A DNA stretch of 58,086 bases from Streptomyces sp. TRM68367 (GTDB lineage: Bacteria; Actinomycetota; Actinomycetes; Streptomycetales; Streptomycetaceae): NCBI RefSeq assembly GCF_014495685.1, contig NZ_JACTVI010000052.1:1-58086 (forward strand), given 5' to 3'. Below are positions 44,706 to 53,468 of the stretch, piece by piece; position 1 is the stretch's first letter, and every line of letters begins with the position of its first letter. The position numbers were made by a program, and so were the translations under genes. The notes under the pieces were generated by a model. That model worked only from the letters and a program-made list of their open reading frames with translations. It was not told where the DNA came from and searched no databases.

Positions 44706-45017
44706 ATGGGCGTTATTGCACGACTTCTCGGGAGGTCGAAGGCCACGGAGGAGGCGCGCGCCGCCGAGAACCGGAGGGACGCGGAGTCAGCCGGGCCGGA
44801 GGCGGATGAGACGGCGGAGGCGAAGGGAACGGCCCAAAGCTCGGAGGCGGCGGAGCCCGCGGCCGAGGAAGCCGGTGAGGACGCCACGGCTGCCAAGGAC
44901 GCCAAGGACGGTTCCAAGAGCACCGACGGCGCCGACGGCAACGGCGTCGAGATCCCCAAGCAGCAGTCCGCCGGGGAGGCGGCCGACAGCGAGGCCGGCG
45001 AGGGCGCCCGCACGTAA
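44706..45017 (+). CDS. Small acidic conserved Streptomyces protein
   Basis: A 103-residue protein. After MGVIARLLGRSKATEEARAA, an amphipathic start, nearly the whole chain is Ala, Glu, Asp, Lys and Ser, so it should be disordered or a long flexible helix. No function is known to me. It is followed after 24 bp by the small Rv0909-like gene on the same strand, so the two probably share a transcript. Confidence 0.65.
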   Translation: MGVIARLLGRSKATEEARAAENRRDAESAGPEADETAEAKGTAQSSEAAEPAAEEAGEDATAAKDAKDGSKSTDGADGNGVEIPKQQSAGEAADSEAGEGART

Positions 45018-45041
45018 ACTGCCCGCGAGGGAAGGTGAACC

Positions 45042-45311
45042 ATGGGTTTCCTGGACAATTTGAAGGCCAAGCTGGCCCCGGCCAAGGGCAAGGTCTCGGA
45101 CCTCGCGCAGCAGCACGGTGGCAAGGTCCAGCACGGTCTCGACCGGGCCGCGAAGACGGTCGACGAGAAGACCAAGGGCAAGTACAGCGACAGGATCCAG
45201 ACGGGCACGGGCAAGGCCAAGGAGGCCATGGACCGACTCGCGCACAAGGGCGACTCCGGAACGGACACGGGCGGCGGCACCCCGCCGACCCCACCACCGC
45301 CGGCTTCCTGA
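45042..45311 (+). CDS. Rv0909/MT0933-type antitoxin-family small protein
   Basis: An 89-residue, lysine-rich protein beginning MGFLDNLKAKLAPAKGKVSD, then repeated helical segments (KVQHGLDRAAKTVDEKTKGK, RIQTGTGKAKEAMDRLAHKG) and a Gly/Pro-rich end. This is the form of proteins annotated as Rv0909/MT0933-like antitoxins. The partner toxin of the mycobacterial pair (a START-like fold) is not visible nearby, so the antitoxin label is by similarity only. A strong hairpin follows the stop. Confidence 0.7.
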   Translation: MGFLDNLKAKLAPAKGKVSDLAQQHGGKVQHGLDRAAKTVDEKTKGKYSDRIQTGTGKAKEAMDRLAHKGDSGTDTGGGTPPTPPPPAS

Positions 45312-45319
45312 CCGGCACG

Positions 45320-45364
45320 ACGGCGGACGGCCGCGGGACACGACAGCTCCCGGCCGTCCGCCGT
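45320..45364. terminator. Bidirectional hairpin terminator
   Basis: ACGGCGGACGGCCG (45320-45333) pairs perfectly with CGGCCGTCCGCCGT (45351-45364), followed by TTCC. It lies 8 bp after the small antitoxin-like gene and faces the stop of the extradiol-like gene, so it can serve both convergent transcripts. Confidence 0.88.
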
Positions 45365-45433
45365 TTCCATGCCCGTACGGCCTCTGCAACCGGCGCCCGT
45401 ACGACGTCTGCGACCGACCGGGCCCCGTGGCCG

Positions 45434-46150
45434 CTACGACCAGGTCGCGACGATGTACCCCACGCCGTACGGCGCGTCCTCGTACAGCAGCGCGCCGGTG
45501 AGGTGCGTGCCCTCGGACGCGCCCGCCAGGATCTGCCAGGGAACCCGGCCCGACACCTTGAGTTCGCGTGCCAGGTCGGCGTCGATCGCCCTGAGCGCGG
45601 CCGTGTCCGCCTCGCCCAGCGCACGCGCAACCTGCTCGTCGAAGGGTGCCGCCCGCTCGTCGAGGTAGCCCGGGGCCTTGAGCGTGCGGCACGCGCTGGC
45701 GTCGCCCATCACCAGCAACGCGACCCGCTCGACCCGTCCGGCGAGTTCCCTTCCTATATCGATACACCGCTCGACGGCGATCGGTTCCCCCACGGCGAGT
45801 CCCTCGATCGGGGCATCGGACCATCCGGCCCGCTCCAGCAGCCAGGCGGCCACGGCGAGCGCGTACGGCAGCTCGCGCCCGGTCTCCGCGCCGCCCTGGT
45901 CCGGACCCAGCCGTACGTCGGCATCGACGCCGAACCCGCGGAACGTCCCCGGCGTGCCCTCCGGGTACGCCTCGGGCTCCGCCCGCTCGCCCGGTCCGAC
46001 CACCACGAGCCGGCCCGGACGGGCGGCGGTGAGCACGCGCAGTGCGTCCGTGCACGCGGCGCGCGCGGTGTCCAGCTCGGGCGCGGCGCCCGCGGCGACC
46101 GCGGGCACGAGCAACGGCGGACAGGGGCAGACGGCGGCGGCGACAAGCAT
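45434..46150 (-). CDS. Class III extradiol dioxygenase subunit-B-like domain protein
   Basis: A 238-residue protein with MLVAAAVCPCPPLLVPAVAA at its start, LRVLTAARPGRLVVVGPGER, and the closing VPWQILAGASEGTHLTGALL. The fold resembles LigB-type dioxygenases, but the two His and one Glu iron ligands cannot be assigned, since few histidines are present. Actinobacterial members sit beside miaA/miaB and are of unknown function. A catalytic role is doubtful. It is upstream-adjacent to nothing on its own strand except miaB 130 bp away. Confidence 0.75.
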   Translation of the reverse strand: MLVAAAVCPCPPLLVPAVAAGAAPELDTARAACTDALRVLTAARPGRLVVVGPGERAEPEAYPEGTPGTFRGFGVDADVRLGPDQGGAETGRELPYALAVAAWLLERAGWSDAPIEGLAVGEPIAVERCIDIGRELAGRVERVALLVMGDASACRTLKAPGYLDERAAPFDEQVARALGEADTAALRAIDADLARELKVSGRVPWQILAGASEGTHLTGALLYEDAPYGVGYIVATWS

Positions 46151-46280
46151 GATCGGCAGGGTAACCCGCCGCCGAGCAGCGGCGGGGCACCGTACGGGCC
46201 TCGGCCCTCGATCAGCACGTCACGCCGGATGGCGGGCAGGCTGTGGCGCACTTGGGCGGCTTCTTCGGTATGGCAGACCC

Positions 46281-47801
46281 TCAGTCGCAGCCGCAGCCGC
46301 TGCCCGTGGCGACCGGCAGCGGCTCCGGCGCGCCGATCTTCGGCAGGCCCAGCATCACACCCGTCGGCTTGGCCGCCCTCTCCGCATTGCGCTTCTCCCA
46401 GGCGTCACCCGCGCGCGTGCGGCGGACGTCCAGGACGGAGCCTTCGGCGAGGAGGTGGTGCGGGGCGGCGTACGTGACCTCGACCGTCACCACGTCGCCG
46501 GGGCGGACCTCCTGCTGCGGCTTGGTGAAGTGCACCAGGCGGTTGTCGGGGGCGCGGCCGGAGAGGCGGTGGGTGGTGTCGTCCTTGCGGCCCTCGCCCT
46601 CGGCGGCCATCAGCTCCAGGGTGCGGCCGACCTGCCTCTTGTTCTCTTCCCAGGAGATCTCCTCCTGGAGCGCGACGAGACGCTCGTAGCGCTCCTGAAC
46701 GACCCTCTTGGGGATCTGGTCGTCCATCTCGGCGGCCGGGGTCCCCGGGCGCTTGGAGTACTGGAAGGTGAACGCCTGCGCGAAGCGGGCCTCGCGCACG
46801 ACGTGCAGGGTCTGCTCGAAGTCCGCCTCGGTCTCGCCGGGGAAGCCCACGATGATGTCGGTGGTGATCGCCGCGTGCGGAATGGCGGCCCGGACCTTCT
46901 CGATGATCCCGAGGTAGCGCTCCTGGCGGTAGGAGCGGCGCATCGCCTTCAGGACCGTGTCCGAGCCGGACTGCAGCGGCATGTGCAGCTGCGGCATCAC
47001 GTTCGGCGTCTCGGCCATCGCCGCGATGACGTCGTCGGTGAAGTCGCGCGGGTGCGGGGAGGTGAAGCGGACCCGCTCCAGGCCCTCGATCTTCCCGCAG
47101 GCCCGCAGCAGCTTGCTGAAGGCCTCGCGGTCGCCGATGTCGGAGCCGTACGCGTTGACGTTCTGCCCGAGCAGCGTGATCTCGCTGACGCCCTCGGCGA
47201 CCAGGGCCTCGACCTCGGCCAGGATGTCGCCGGGGCGGCGGTCCTTCTCCTTGCCACGCAGCGCCGGGACGATGCAGAAGGTGCAGGTGTTGTTGCAGCC
47301 GACGGAGATGGAGACCCAGGCCGCGTACGCGCTCTCGCGGCGGGTCGGCAGCGTCGACGGGAACGCCTCAAGTGACTCGGCGATCTCGACCTGCGCCTCC
47401 TCCTGCACGCGCGCGCGTTCCAGCAGGACCGGCAGCTTGCCGATGTTGTGCGTACCGAAGACGACGTCCACCCAGGGCGCCTTCTTCACGATCGTGTCGC
47501 GGTCCTTCTGCGCCAGGCAGCCGCCGACCGCGATCTGCATGCCGGGGCGCTTCGCCTTCTTCGGGGCGAGGTGACCGAGGTTGCCGTACAGCTTGTTGTC
47601 GGCGTTCTCGCGGACCGCGCAGGTGTTGAAGACGACGACGTCCGCGTCGCCGTCCGAACCCTCGGGGGCGCGCACATAGCCCGCGCCCTCCAGCAGCCCG
47701 GCCAATCGCTCGGAGTCGTGGACGTTCATCTGGCACCCGTAGGTGCGTACCTCATACGTGCGCGTGCCGCCCACTGCTTGGCTCCGGTCGATGGTGGTCA
47801 T
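46281..47801 (-). CDS. miaB: tRNA-2-methylthio-N6-dimethylallyladenosine synthase
   Basis: A 506-residue radical-SAM methylthiotransferase that thiomethylates i6A37 of tRNA made by MiaA. ATG at 47801 begins MTTIDRSQAVGGTRTYEVRT. The N-terminal cluster cysteines are in YGCQMNVHDSERL, FNTCAVRENADNK and AVGGCLAQKDRD, and the radical-SAM triad in GCNNTCTFCIVP. The C-terminal TRAM domain runs through about 385-455. An unusual tail ends GSGCGCD. The gene order with miaA and dapF matches other Streptomyces. Confidence 0.96.
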   Translation of the reverse strand: MTTIDRSQAVGGTRTYEVRTYGCQMNVHDSERLAGLLEGAGYVRAPEGSDGDADVVVFNTCAVRENADNKLYGNLGHLAPKKAKRPGMQIAVGGCLAQKDRDTIVKKAPWVDVVFGTHNIGKLPVLLERARVQEEAQVEIAESLEAFPSTLPTRRESAYAAWVSISVGCNNTCTFCIVPALRGKEKDRRPGDILAEVEALVAEGVSEITLLGQNVNAYGSDIGDREAFSKLLRACGKIEGLERVRFTSPHPRDFTDDVIAAMAETPNVMPQLHMPLQSGSDTVLKAMRRSYRQERYLGIIEKVRAAIPHAAITTDIIVGFPGETEADFEQTLHVVREARFAQAFTFQYSKRPGTPAAEMDDQIPKRVVQERYERLVALQEEISWEENKRQVGRTLELMAAEGEGRKDDTTHRLSGRAPDNRLVHFTKPQQEVRPGDVVTVEVTYAAPHHLLAEGSVLDVRRTRAGDAWEKRNAERAAKPTGVMLGLPKIGAPEPLPVATGSGCGCD

Positions 47802-47944
47802 GCCCCAAGGGTAGGCGGTGCGTCGGACACTCCGGTCCGCGCAGCCGTAGCCGCGCGGGTGCGCGCGAGCGGGTCGTCGCTCACGTGCACACGCGCGCGT
47901 GCACCACGTCCGGGCCGCCGGTGCCACTCAAGGGGTGGCCCCTG

Positions 47945-48724
47945 TCAGGCGGACGGCGCGCCCGAGAGGACGTCCACCCGGCCGGTGTCGAGCGAGTAGT
48001 AGGCGCTGATCACGCCCAGGTCGCCCTTCCGCACCAGCGGGGAGAGGTCCGCGTTGGACCGCAGGTCGGCGGCGGTCTGCTTGACGTGGACGCGGGTCAT
48101 GGCGTCGACCGGGTCGGCGTGCTTCTGATTGGCGATCTCCCGGTAGGCGGGGCGCAGGGCCTCGGCAATGGACTGGAGGTTGCCGGGCAGTGGCTTGTTG
48201 TCCTTCAGCGCCTTGTGCGCGGCCTTGACCGCGCCGCAGCGCTGGTGCCCGAGCACGACGATCAGCGGGGTGCCCGCCGTCAGGGGCCCGTATTCCGCGG
48301 AACCGACGACCACCGGTGACACCACCTGACCGCCGGTGCGCATCACGAACAGGTCGCCGAGTCCGGTGTCGAACAACAGCTCCGGCGGCACCCGGGAGTC
48401 GATGCAGGAGAGGATCACGCCGTAGGGCTTCTGCTCCTGGGAGACGAACTGACGCCGGACCGGGTCCCGGTCAGGGTGCTGGAGCTTCCCGGCGACCCAG
48501 CGCTTGTTGCCGTCCATCAGCCGGGCGAACGCCTCCCAGGGCGAGTCCGGCCGCAGGCCGGCCGAGGGTGCGGGCGTCGTCGCCGCCGCGGCGGGCTGCG
48601 CATTACCGGTGGCCGTGCCGCCCTTGCTGTCCGACTTCGTCGAGCAGGCGGTGAGCATGGCCGCGGTGGCCGCCAGCCCTCCTGTGAGGAGAGCCCTGCG
48701 CTGTGGTCGTCCGGCACTACCCAT
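47945..48724 (-). CDS. Exported lipoprotein-type beta-carbonic anhydrase
   Basis: A 259-residue protein. The N-terminus has a twin-arginine-like pair (RPQRRALLTGG), a hydrophobic core and a lipobox (AAMLTAC), predicting a lipid-anchored extracellular protein. The mature part is a beta-carbonic anhydrase: zinc ligands in ILSCIDSRVPPELLF (Cys and the CxDxR Asp-Arg pair) and in VVLGHQRCGAVKAA (His and Cys). It interconverts CO2 and bicarbonate, here outside the membrane. Secreted beta-class enzymes are less common than cytoplasmic ones. Confidence 0.92.
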   Translation of the reverse strand: MGSAGRPQRRALLTGGLAATAAMLTACSTKSDSKGGTATGNAQPAAAATTPAPSAGLRPDSPWEAFARLMDGNKRWVAGKLQHPDRDPVRRQFVSQEQKPYGVILSCIDSRVPPELLFDTGLGDLFVMRTGGQVVSPVVVGSAEYGPLTAGTPLIVVLGHQRCGAVKAAHKALKDNKPLPGNLQSIAEALRPAYREIANQKHADPVDAMTRVHVKQTAADLRSNADLSPLVRKGDLGVISAYYSLDTGRVDVLSGAPSA

Positions 48725-49221
48725 GATGATGTGCCCCTTCCGGTGTTGTGCGCCGATTTGCCCCCTGCGTTCGAGGGCGTCCGTTGTCCCAGGTGGGAAC
48801 CGGTGATGCCACTGTTGCGAGAGGCCGGTTAGCGCCCGTACAAGGCTGAGGAAGCGCAGGAGAAGCGCTCACCCAATTCACATGACGTCACGGACAGTTG
48901 CAGTGGGTGACGACCGTTCGGGAAGGCGGACTGGGCGGACTGGGAGGGCGGGGCTGCTGCCGCTCGGTGCGAGTGAGGAGTTCGTCGCGACCGGCGCCGA
49001 GAGCCGCAAACCGCCGTCCCGCGCACCCCGACTCCCGGTCCAAGCCCCCGCAGCCAACGGCTCGCCCTGTGAAGACACCATGCCCCACAGCTCGCCCCGT
49101 GAAGGCACCCGACATCCGGACCCGCGCAGGCCGCCGTACGGCCGACATCCCGCCCCCGGCCTCCCTCACGCTCCCTCACCGCCCCTGGTCAGCCGGCATG
49201 CCGGCTGGCAGGATCGCGCGC
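48725..49221. other. Divergent promoter region with a short direct repeat
   Basis: The region separates the carbonic anhydrase gene from the TAXI protein gene. No CDS is convincing. Two near-identical 20-nt copies of gctcgccc[tc]gtgaag[ag]cacc begin near 49,061 and 49,091, a 30-bp period. Promoters for both genes should be here, but I could not assign boxes. Confidence 0.45.
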
Positions 49222-50214
49222 ATGTTCAACGTCGTGTCCCGTATCGGCAGGCGCCGTGCACTGGAGTGCTCGGCCGCCGGTGTCGTCGTGCTCGGGTTGC
49301 TGCTGTGGTGGCTGCTGCCCCTGGGGGAGGATCCGCCGGGCGGGACGATCACGTTGAGCACGGGGACGCGTGCCGGGGTCTACCAGGAGTACGGCGTACT
49401 GCTGCGCGACGCGCTCGACAAGGACATGCCCGACCTGAAGGTGACGCTGCTCTCCAGCGACGGGTCCCAGGAGAACGTGCGGCGCGTGGCGACCGGGCAG
49501 GCCGACTTCGCGATCGCCGCGGCCGACGCCGTGGAGACGTACAAGCTGCTCGGCAGCCCGGGCGCCGAGCAGCTGCGCGGTGTCGCCCGCCTCTACGACG
49601 ACTATGTGCAGCTTGTCGTCCCGACCGACTCGGACATCCGCTCCGTCGCGGACCTGAAGGGCAAGCGCGTGGCCATAGGGTCCCCCAAGTCGGGCGTACG
49701 GCTGATCGCCAACCGGCTGCTCAAGGTGGCCGGCATCGACCCGGAGAAGGACATCAAGCCCTCCTCGGCCGGCATCGACGTCGGTCCCGAGCAGCTGGGG
49801 CACGGTCTGGACGCGTTCTTCTGGTCGGGCGGGCTGCCGACGGACGGGCTGAAGACATTCACCGAGCAGGCCAAGCTGAGGTTCGTGCCGATCGGCACGG
49901 ACCTCGTCGCCAAGCTGCACGCCCAGGGCGGCGCCACCCGCTACTACCGCGCCACCAAGATGCCCGAGTCGGCCTACCCCACCATCCAGGACGCGCCCGT
50001 CCCGACGATGGCGGTGTCCAACCTGCTGATCACACGGGCGGACATGGAGCCCCGGCTCACCGAGTGGCTGACCCGGACCGTGATAAGGAGCCGCGACGGC
50101 ATCGGCGCCCACGTCCACTCCGCCCAGCTCGTCGACGTACGCACCGCGATCTACACGGATCCGCTGACCCTGCACGACGGCGCACGACGCTACTACCGGT
50201 CCGTCAAGCCATAG
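49222..50214 (+). CDS. TAXI-family TRAP transporter solute-binding protein
   Basis: A 330-residue membrane-anchored or exported binding protein, with ATG at 49222 (MFNVVSRIGRRRALECSAAG) and a hydrophobic helix at about 17-33 (VVVLGLLLWWLLPLG). The TAXI signature region follows: ITLSTGTRAGVYQEYGVLLR, VRRVATGQADFAIAAADAVE, LKGKRVAIGSPKSGVRLIAN. Bacterial relatives bind glutamate or similar acids. No TRAP permease gene lies nearby, so it may act as a sensor partner for the adjacent GluK kinase or with a distant permease. Its stop is 28 bp from the convergent gluK stop. Confidence 0.88.
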   Translation: MFNVVSRIGRRRALECSAAGVVVLGLLLWWLLPLGEDPPGGTITLSTGTRAGVYQEYGVLLRDALDKDMPDLKVTLLSSDGSQENVRRVATGQADFAIAAADAVETYKLLGSPGAEQLRGVARLYDDYVQLVVPTDSDIRSVADLKGKRVAIGSPKSGVRLIANRLLKVAGIDPEKDIKPSSAGIDVGPEQLGHGLDAFFWSGGLPTDGLKTFTEQAKLRFVPIGTDLVAKLHAQGGATRYYRATKMPESAYPTIQDAPVPTMAVSNLLITRADMEPRLTEWLTRTVIRSRDGIGAHVHSAQLVDVRTAIYTDPLTLHDGARRYYRSVKP

Positions 50215-50242
50215 GACCTCACGGGCGGCGCCGAGGGCAGTG

Positions 50243-51628
50243 TCACGCCCCCGACCTGGGCACCGACACCGTCACCTTCAGCCCGTGCGGCTCGTGGCGA
50301 CCGTACGCGATGGAGCCGCCGCCCGCGGCGAGCAGGGCGCGGGTGATGGACAGGCCGAGGCCGGAGCCCTTGATGTTCTGGTGCCGGCCGCTGCGCCAGA
50401 AGCGGTCGCCGATGCGGGCGAGTTCCTCGTCGGTGAGGCCGGGACCGCGGTCGGCGACGACGACGGTGGAGGTGTCGCCGTCGGCGGCGACGGTCACCGT
50501 CACGGTCTCGTCCTTCGGCGTGAACTTGACCGCGTTGTCGATGACCGCGTCCAGGGCGCTGGACAGCGCGACCGGGTCGGCCCAGGCGGTGGTGGGCGGG
50601 CAGTCCCCCTTCAGTCGTACGCCCTTGGCCTCGGCCGTGGGCGACCATGCGGCGACGCGCTCGGCGGTCAGCGCGCCGATGTCGGTGAGCCGGAGGTCGG
50701 CCTCGGTGTGCTCGGCCAGGGCCAGGTCGAGCAGGTCGTCCAGGACCTGGGCCAGGCGCTTGCCCTCGGCCTGGACGGAGGCAATCTCCTCGTTGCCCTC
50801 GGACAGTTCGAGGGCGAGCAGCTCGATGCGCAGCAGCAGCGCCGAGAGCGGGTTGCGCAGCTGGTGCGAGGCGTCGGCGACGAAGGCGCGCTGCTGCTCC
50901 AGCACGTCCTCGACGTTGTCCGCCATCTCGTTGAACGACCGGGACAGGCGCCTGAGTTCCGGTGGTCCGCTCGCAACGGCGACCCGGGACTTCAGGCGGC
51001 CGCTCGCGATCTCGTGCGTGGTGGTGTCCAGGACGCGTACGGGCCTGAGGACCCAGCCGGTCAGCCGCAGCGCGGCGCCGACGGCGAGCAGCATCGCGGC
51101 GATCTCGCCCGCGCCGATGACCAGCCAGCCGTGCAGGGTGCGCGAGCGCATCTGCCCGGTGGGCGAGTCGGTGACGACGACCGCGACGACGTCGCCGTCC
51201 CGGATCACCGGCGAGGCGACGACGAGGCGGCTGCGCTGCCAGGGCCACACCTGCTTCGGGTCGTGGCTGCGGCGGCTGAGCAGGGCCTCGTCGAAGGCCT
51301 CGCGGACTTCGCCCGTCTGCTGGAGGAAGAAGGTCGTCGGCGCATGGGCCATGACCGTACGGTTGCGGTAGAAGACCCCGGCCTGGATGCCGTAGACCTC
51401 GTAGTAGCTGGTGAGTTCGGCGCTGAGCATCTTCAGGCGTTCGTCCGTGGCCGAGGGCGAGTCCTCGACGAACTGGGCGAGGGCGGCGAAGCGCGCCGTG
51501 TCGTCGATCCGGTCGACGACGACGTTCTGCTGCTGGGCACCGGCCACGCTGGCGGCGAGCGGGATGCCGAGCGCGAGCAGCACGGCCGCCATCAGGACGA
51601 TGAGCAGCGGGAGGAGTCGTGTGTGCAC
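50243..51628 (-). CDS. gluK: Sensor histidine kinase GluK
   Basis: A 461-residue membrane kinase, GTG start at 51628, 9 bp after the gluR stop. Membrane helices lie at about 7-29 and 165-190, enclosing a 135-residue extracytoplasmic sensor domain (TDERLKMLSAELTSYYEVYG). A HAMP linker leads to the phospho-acceptor His255 (ADASHQLRNPLSALLLRI) and the ATPase domain with N-box DAVIDNAVKFTPKD, G1 VVVADRGPGLTDEE and G2 GSGLGLSI. From established work in S. coelicolor, the adjacent pair GluR-GluK senses extracellular glutamate and activates gluABCD. Confidence 0.9.
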   Translation of the reverse strand: MHTRLLPLLIVLMAAVLLALGIPLAASVAGAQQQNVVVDRIDDTARFAALAQFVEDSPSATDERLKMLSAELTSYYEVYGIQAGVFYRNRTVMAHAPTTFFLQQTGEVREAFDEALLSRRSHDPKQVWPWQRSRLVVASPVIRDGDVVAVVVTDSPTGQMRSRTLHGWLVIGAGEIAAMLLAVGAALRLTGWVLRPVRVLDTTTHEIASGRLKSRVAVASGPPELRRLSRSFNEMADNVEDVLEQQRAFVADASHQLRNPLSALLLRIELLALELSEGNEEIASVQAEGKRLAQVLDDLLDLALAEHTEADLRLTDIGALTAERVAAWSPTAEAKGVRLKGDCPPTTAWADPVALSSALDAVIDNAVKFTPKDETVTVTVAADGDTSTVVVADRGPGLTDEELARIGDRFWRSGRHQNIKGSGLGLSITRALLAAGGGSIAYGRHEPHGLKVTVSVPRSGA

Positions 51629-51637
51629 CCGGACCCG

Positions 51638-52324
51638 CTACGACCCGGGGGCGACGAGCCGGTAGCCGACGCCGCGTACGGTCTCGATGAGCGCCGGCAT
51701 GCGCAGCTTGGCGCGCAGGGACGCCACGTGCACCTCGAGAGTGCGCCCGGTCCCCTCCCAGCTGGTGCGCCACACCTCACTGATGATCTGCTCGCGGCGG
51801 AAGACGACGCCGGGTCGCTGGGCGAGCAGGGCGAGGAGGTCGAACTCCTTGCGGGTGAGTTGGATGGTCGAACCGTCCACACTGACCCGGCGGGTGGGCA
51901 GTTCGATGTGTACGGGGCCGAGGCGCAGCTCGGTGTCGGCGCCGCCCTGGCCGTCCTCGTGGGCGGTGCGCCGGCTGACGGCGTGGATCCGGGCGAGCAG
52001 TTCCCCGGTGTCGTACGGCTTGACCACGTAGTCGTCCGCGCCGAGGTTGAGGCCGTGGATGCGCGAGCGTACGTCGGAGCGGGCGGTGACCATGATCACC
52101 GGCGTGCTGGAGCGTTTGCGGATCTTGCCGCACACCTCGTATCCGTCCTGGTCGGGCAGGCCCAGGTCGAGGAGGACGACACCGAAGCCGTTACCCTCGG
52201 GGACGAGTGCTTGGAGGGCCTCCTCACCGCTGCGCGCGTGCGTGACGTCGAAGCCGTGCCGCGCCAGGACCGCCGACAGGGCGGCGGCGACGTGGTTGTC
52301 GTCCTCGACGAGCAGCAGTCTCAT
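51638..52324 (-). CDS. gluR: Response regulator GluR, OmpR family
   Basis: A 228-residue regulator with ATG at 52324. The receiver has the acidic pocket (VEDDN), phosphorylation site Asp53 (VVLLDLGLPDQDGY) and Lys in VVKPYDTGE. The winged-helix DNA-binding domain follows (IQLTRKEFDLLALLAQRPGV, TLEVHVASLRAKLR, VRGVGYRL). It is cotranscribed with gluK and divergent from gluA across 291 bp that contain two inverted repeats. Confidence 0.93.
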   Translation of the reverse strand: MRLLLVEDDNHVAAALSAVLARHGFDVTHARSGEEALQALVPEGNGFGVVLLDLGLPDQDGYEVCGKIRKRSSTPVIMVTARSDVRSRIHGLNLGADDYVVKPYDTGELLARIHAVSRRTAHEDGQGGADTELRLGPVHIELPTRRVSVDGSTIQLTRKEFDLLALLAQRPGVVFRREQIISEVWRTSWEGTGRTLEVHVASLRAKLRMPALIETVRGVGYRLVAPGS

Positions 52325-52349
52325 CCGGGCCCCCTCCGGTTCATCGGCC

Positions 52350-52397
52350 GTACAATCTGGATTTGTACAAAAACGTGTGCACGCCCCGCGCGTGCAC
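52350..52397. promoter_or_regulatory. Two adjacent inverted repeats upstream of gluR
   Basis: GTACAA-N7-TTGTAC lies at 52350-52368, and GTGCACGC-N5-GCGTGCAC at 52377-52397, both with perfect arms and only 8 bp apart. They lie 26-73 bp before the gluR start in the gluR-gluA intergenic region. Either could be a regulator site or form a transcript hairpin; I cannot link them to GluR specifically. Confidence 0.55.
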
Positions 52398-52579
52398 CTT
52401 GTGCAGTCACGCTGATGGATGAGGACGGCGTCAAGAGGGTTCCGGTTGTGCGCCGCTTCCGTTACCCGGCCGATATGAGCCCTGCTCACAAGTGCTACGA
52501 CACGTGTCCGATTGCTACCGGATCGTGATGCTCAGATTACCCTCAGATGTAATGACGCAGGTCGTAGAGGGTTACTACT

Positions 52580-52601
52580 GTCCTCCGAAACCGAGGAGGA
52601 C
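52580..52601 (+). promoter_or_regulatory. Hairpin just before the gluA ribosome site
   Basis: GTCCTCC (52580-52586) pairs with GGAGGAC (52595-52601) around 8 nt. The gluA ribosome site GGAG (52602-52605) follows immediately, 10 bp before the ATG. The paired GGAGGA could otherwise act as an alternative ribosome site, so the hairpin may tune gluA translation. Confidence 0.5.
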
Positions 52602-52615
52602 GGAGCCAGAGAGCG

Positions 52616-53392
52616 ATGACCGAAGTATCGGTGGCCAAGGAAGACGTGGCCGCGACCGGCGAACTGGTCGTCCTGAAGAGCGTCAACAAGCACTTCGGCG
52701 CGTTGCACGTGCTCCAGGACATCGATCTGACGATCGCCCGCGGTGAGGTCGTCGTGGTCATCGGGCCCTCCGGGTCCGGTAAGTCCACGCTGTGCCGCAC
52801 CATCAATCGTCTGGAGACGATCGACTCGGGCGCGATCGCGATCGACGGCCGGCCACTGCCCCACGAAGGCAAGGAACTGGCCCGGCTGCGTGCCGACGTC
52901 GGGATGGTCTTCCAGTCCTTCAACCTGTTCGCGCACAAGACGGTGCTCGAAAACGTGACCCTGGGCCAGGTCAAGGTGCGCAAGGCCGACAAGAAGAAGG
53001 CCGAGGAGAAGGCGTGCGAGCTGCTCGACCGGGTCGGCGTGGCCAACCAGGCGGACAAGTACCCCGCGCAGCTCTCCGGCGGCCAGCAGCAGCGCGTCGC
53101 CATCGCGCGGGCTCTGGCGATGGACCCGAAGGTCATGCTCTTCGACGAGCCGACCTCGGCCCTCGACCCGGAGATGATCAACGAGGTCCTGGAGGTCATG
53201 CAGCAACTCGCCCGCGACGGCATGACCATGATCGTCGTCACCCATGAGATGGGCTTCGCACGATCGGCCGCAAACCGCGTGGTTTTCATGGCGGACGGCC
53301 GCATCGTCGAGGAGGCTGCGCCCGACCAGTTCTTCAGCAATCCGCGCAGCGACCGCGCCAAGGACTTCCTGTCGAAGATCCTGCACCACTGA
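52616..53392 (+). CDS. gluA: Glutamate ABC transporter ATP-binding protein
   Basis: A 258-residue cytoplasmic ATPase that powers glutamate uptake. Walker A is GPSGSGKSTLC, the Q-loop is in GMVFQSFNLF, the signature is QLSGGQQQRVAIARAL, Walker B is VMLFDEPTSALD and the H-loop His is in VVTHEMGF. All are canonical for polar amino-acid importers. It heads the gluABCD operon under the divergent GluR-GluK pair. Confidence 0.97.
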   Translation: MTEVSVAKEDVAATGELVVLKSVNKHFGALHVLQDIDLTIARGEVVVVIGPSGSGKSTLCRTINRLETIDSGAIAIDGRPLPHEGKELARLRADVGMVFQSFNLFAHKTVLENVTLGQVKVRKADKKKAEEKACELLDRVGVANQADKYPAQLSGGQQQRVAIARALAMDPKVMLFDEPTSALDPEMINEVLEVMQQLARDGMTMIVVTHEMGFARSAANRVVFMADGRIVEEAAPDQFFSNPRSDRAKDFLSKILHH

Positions 53393-53468
53393 CGGCGCAC
53401 GTCGCGCCCGCGACGATCTGCGTCACCCGCAACAACGGCTCTCTCTTCACCGGCAAAGGATGTTCACC

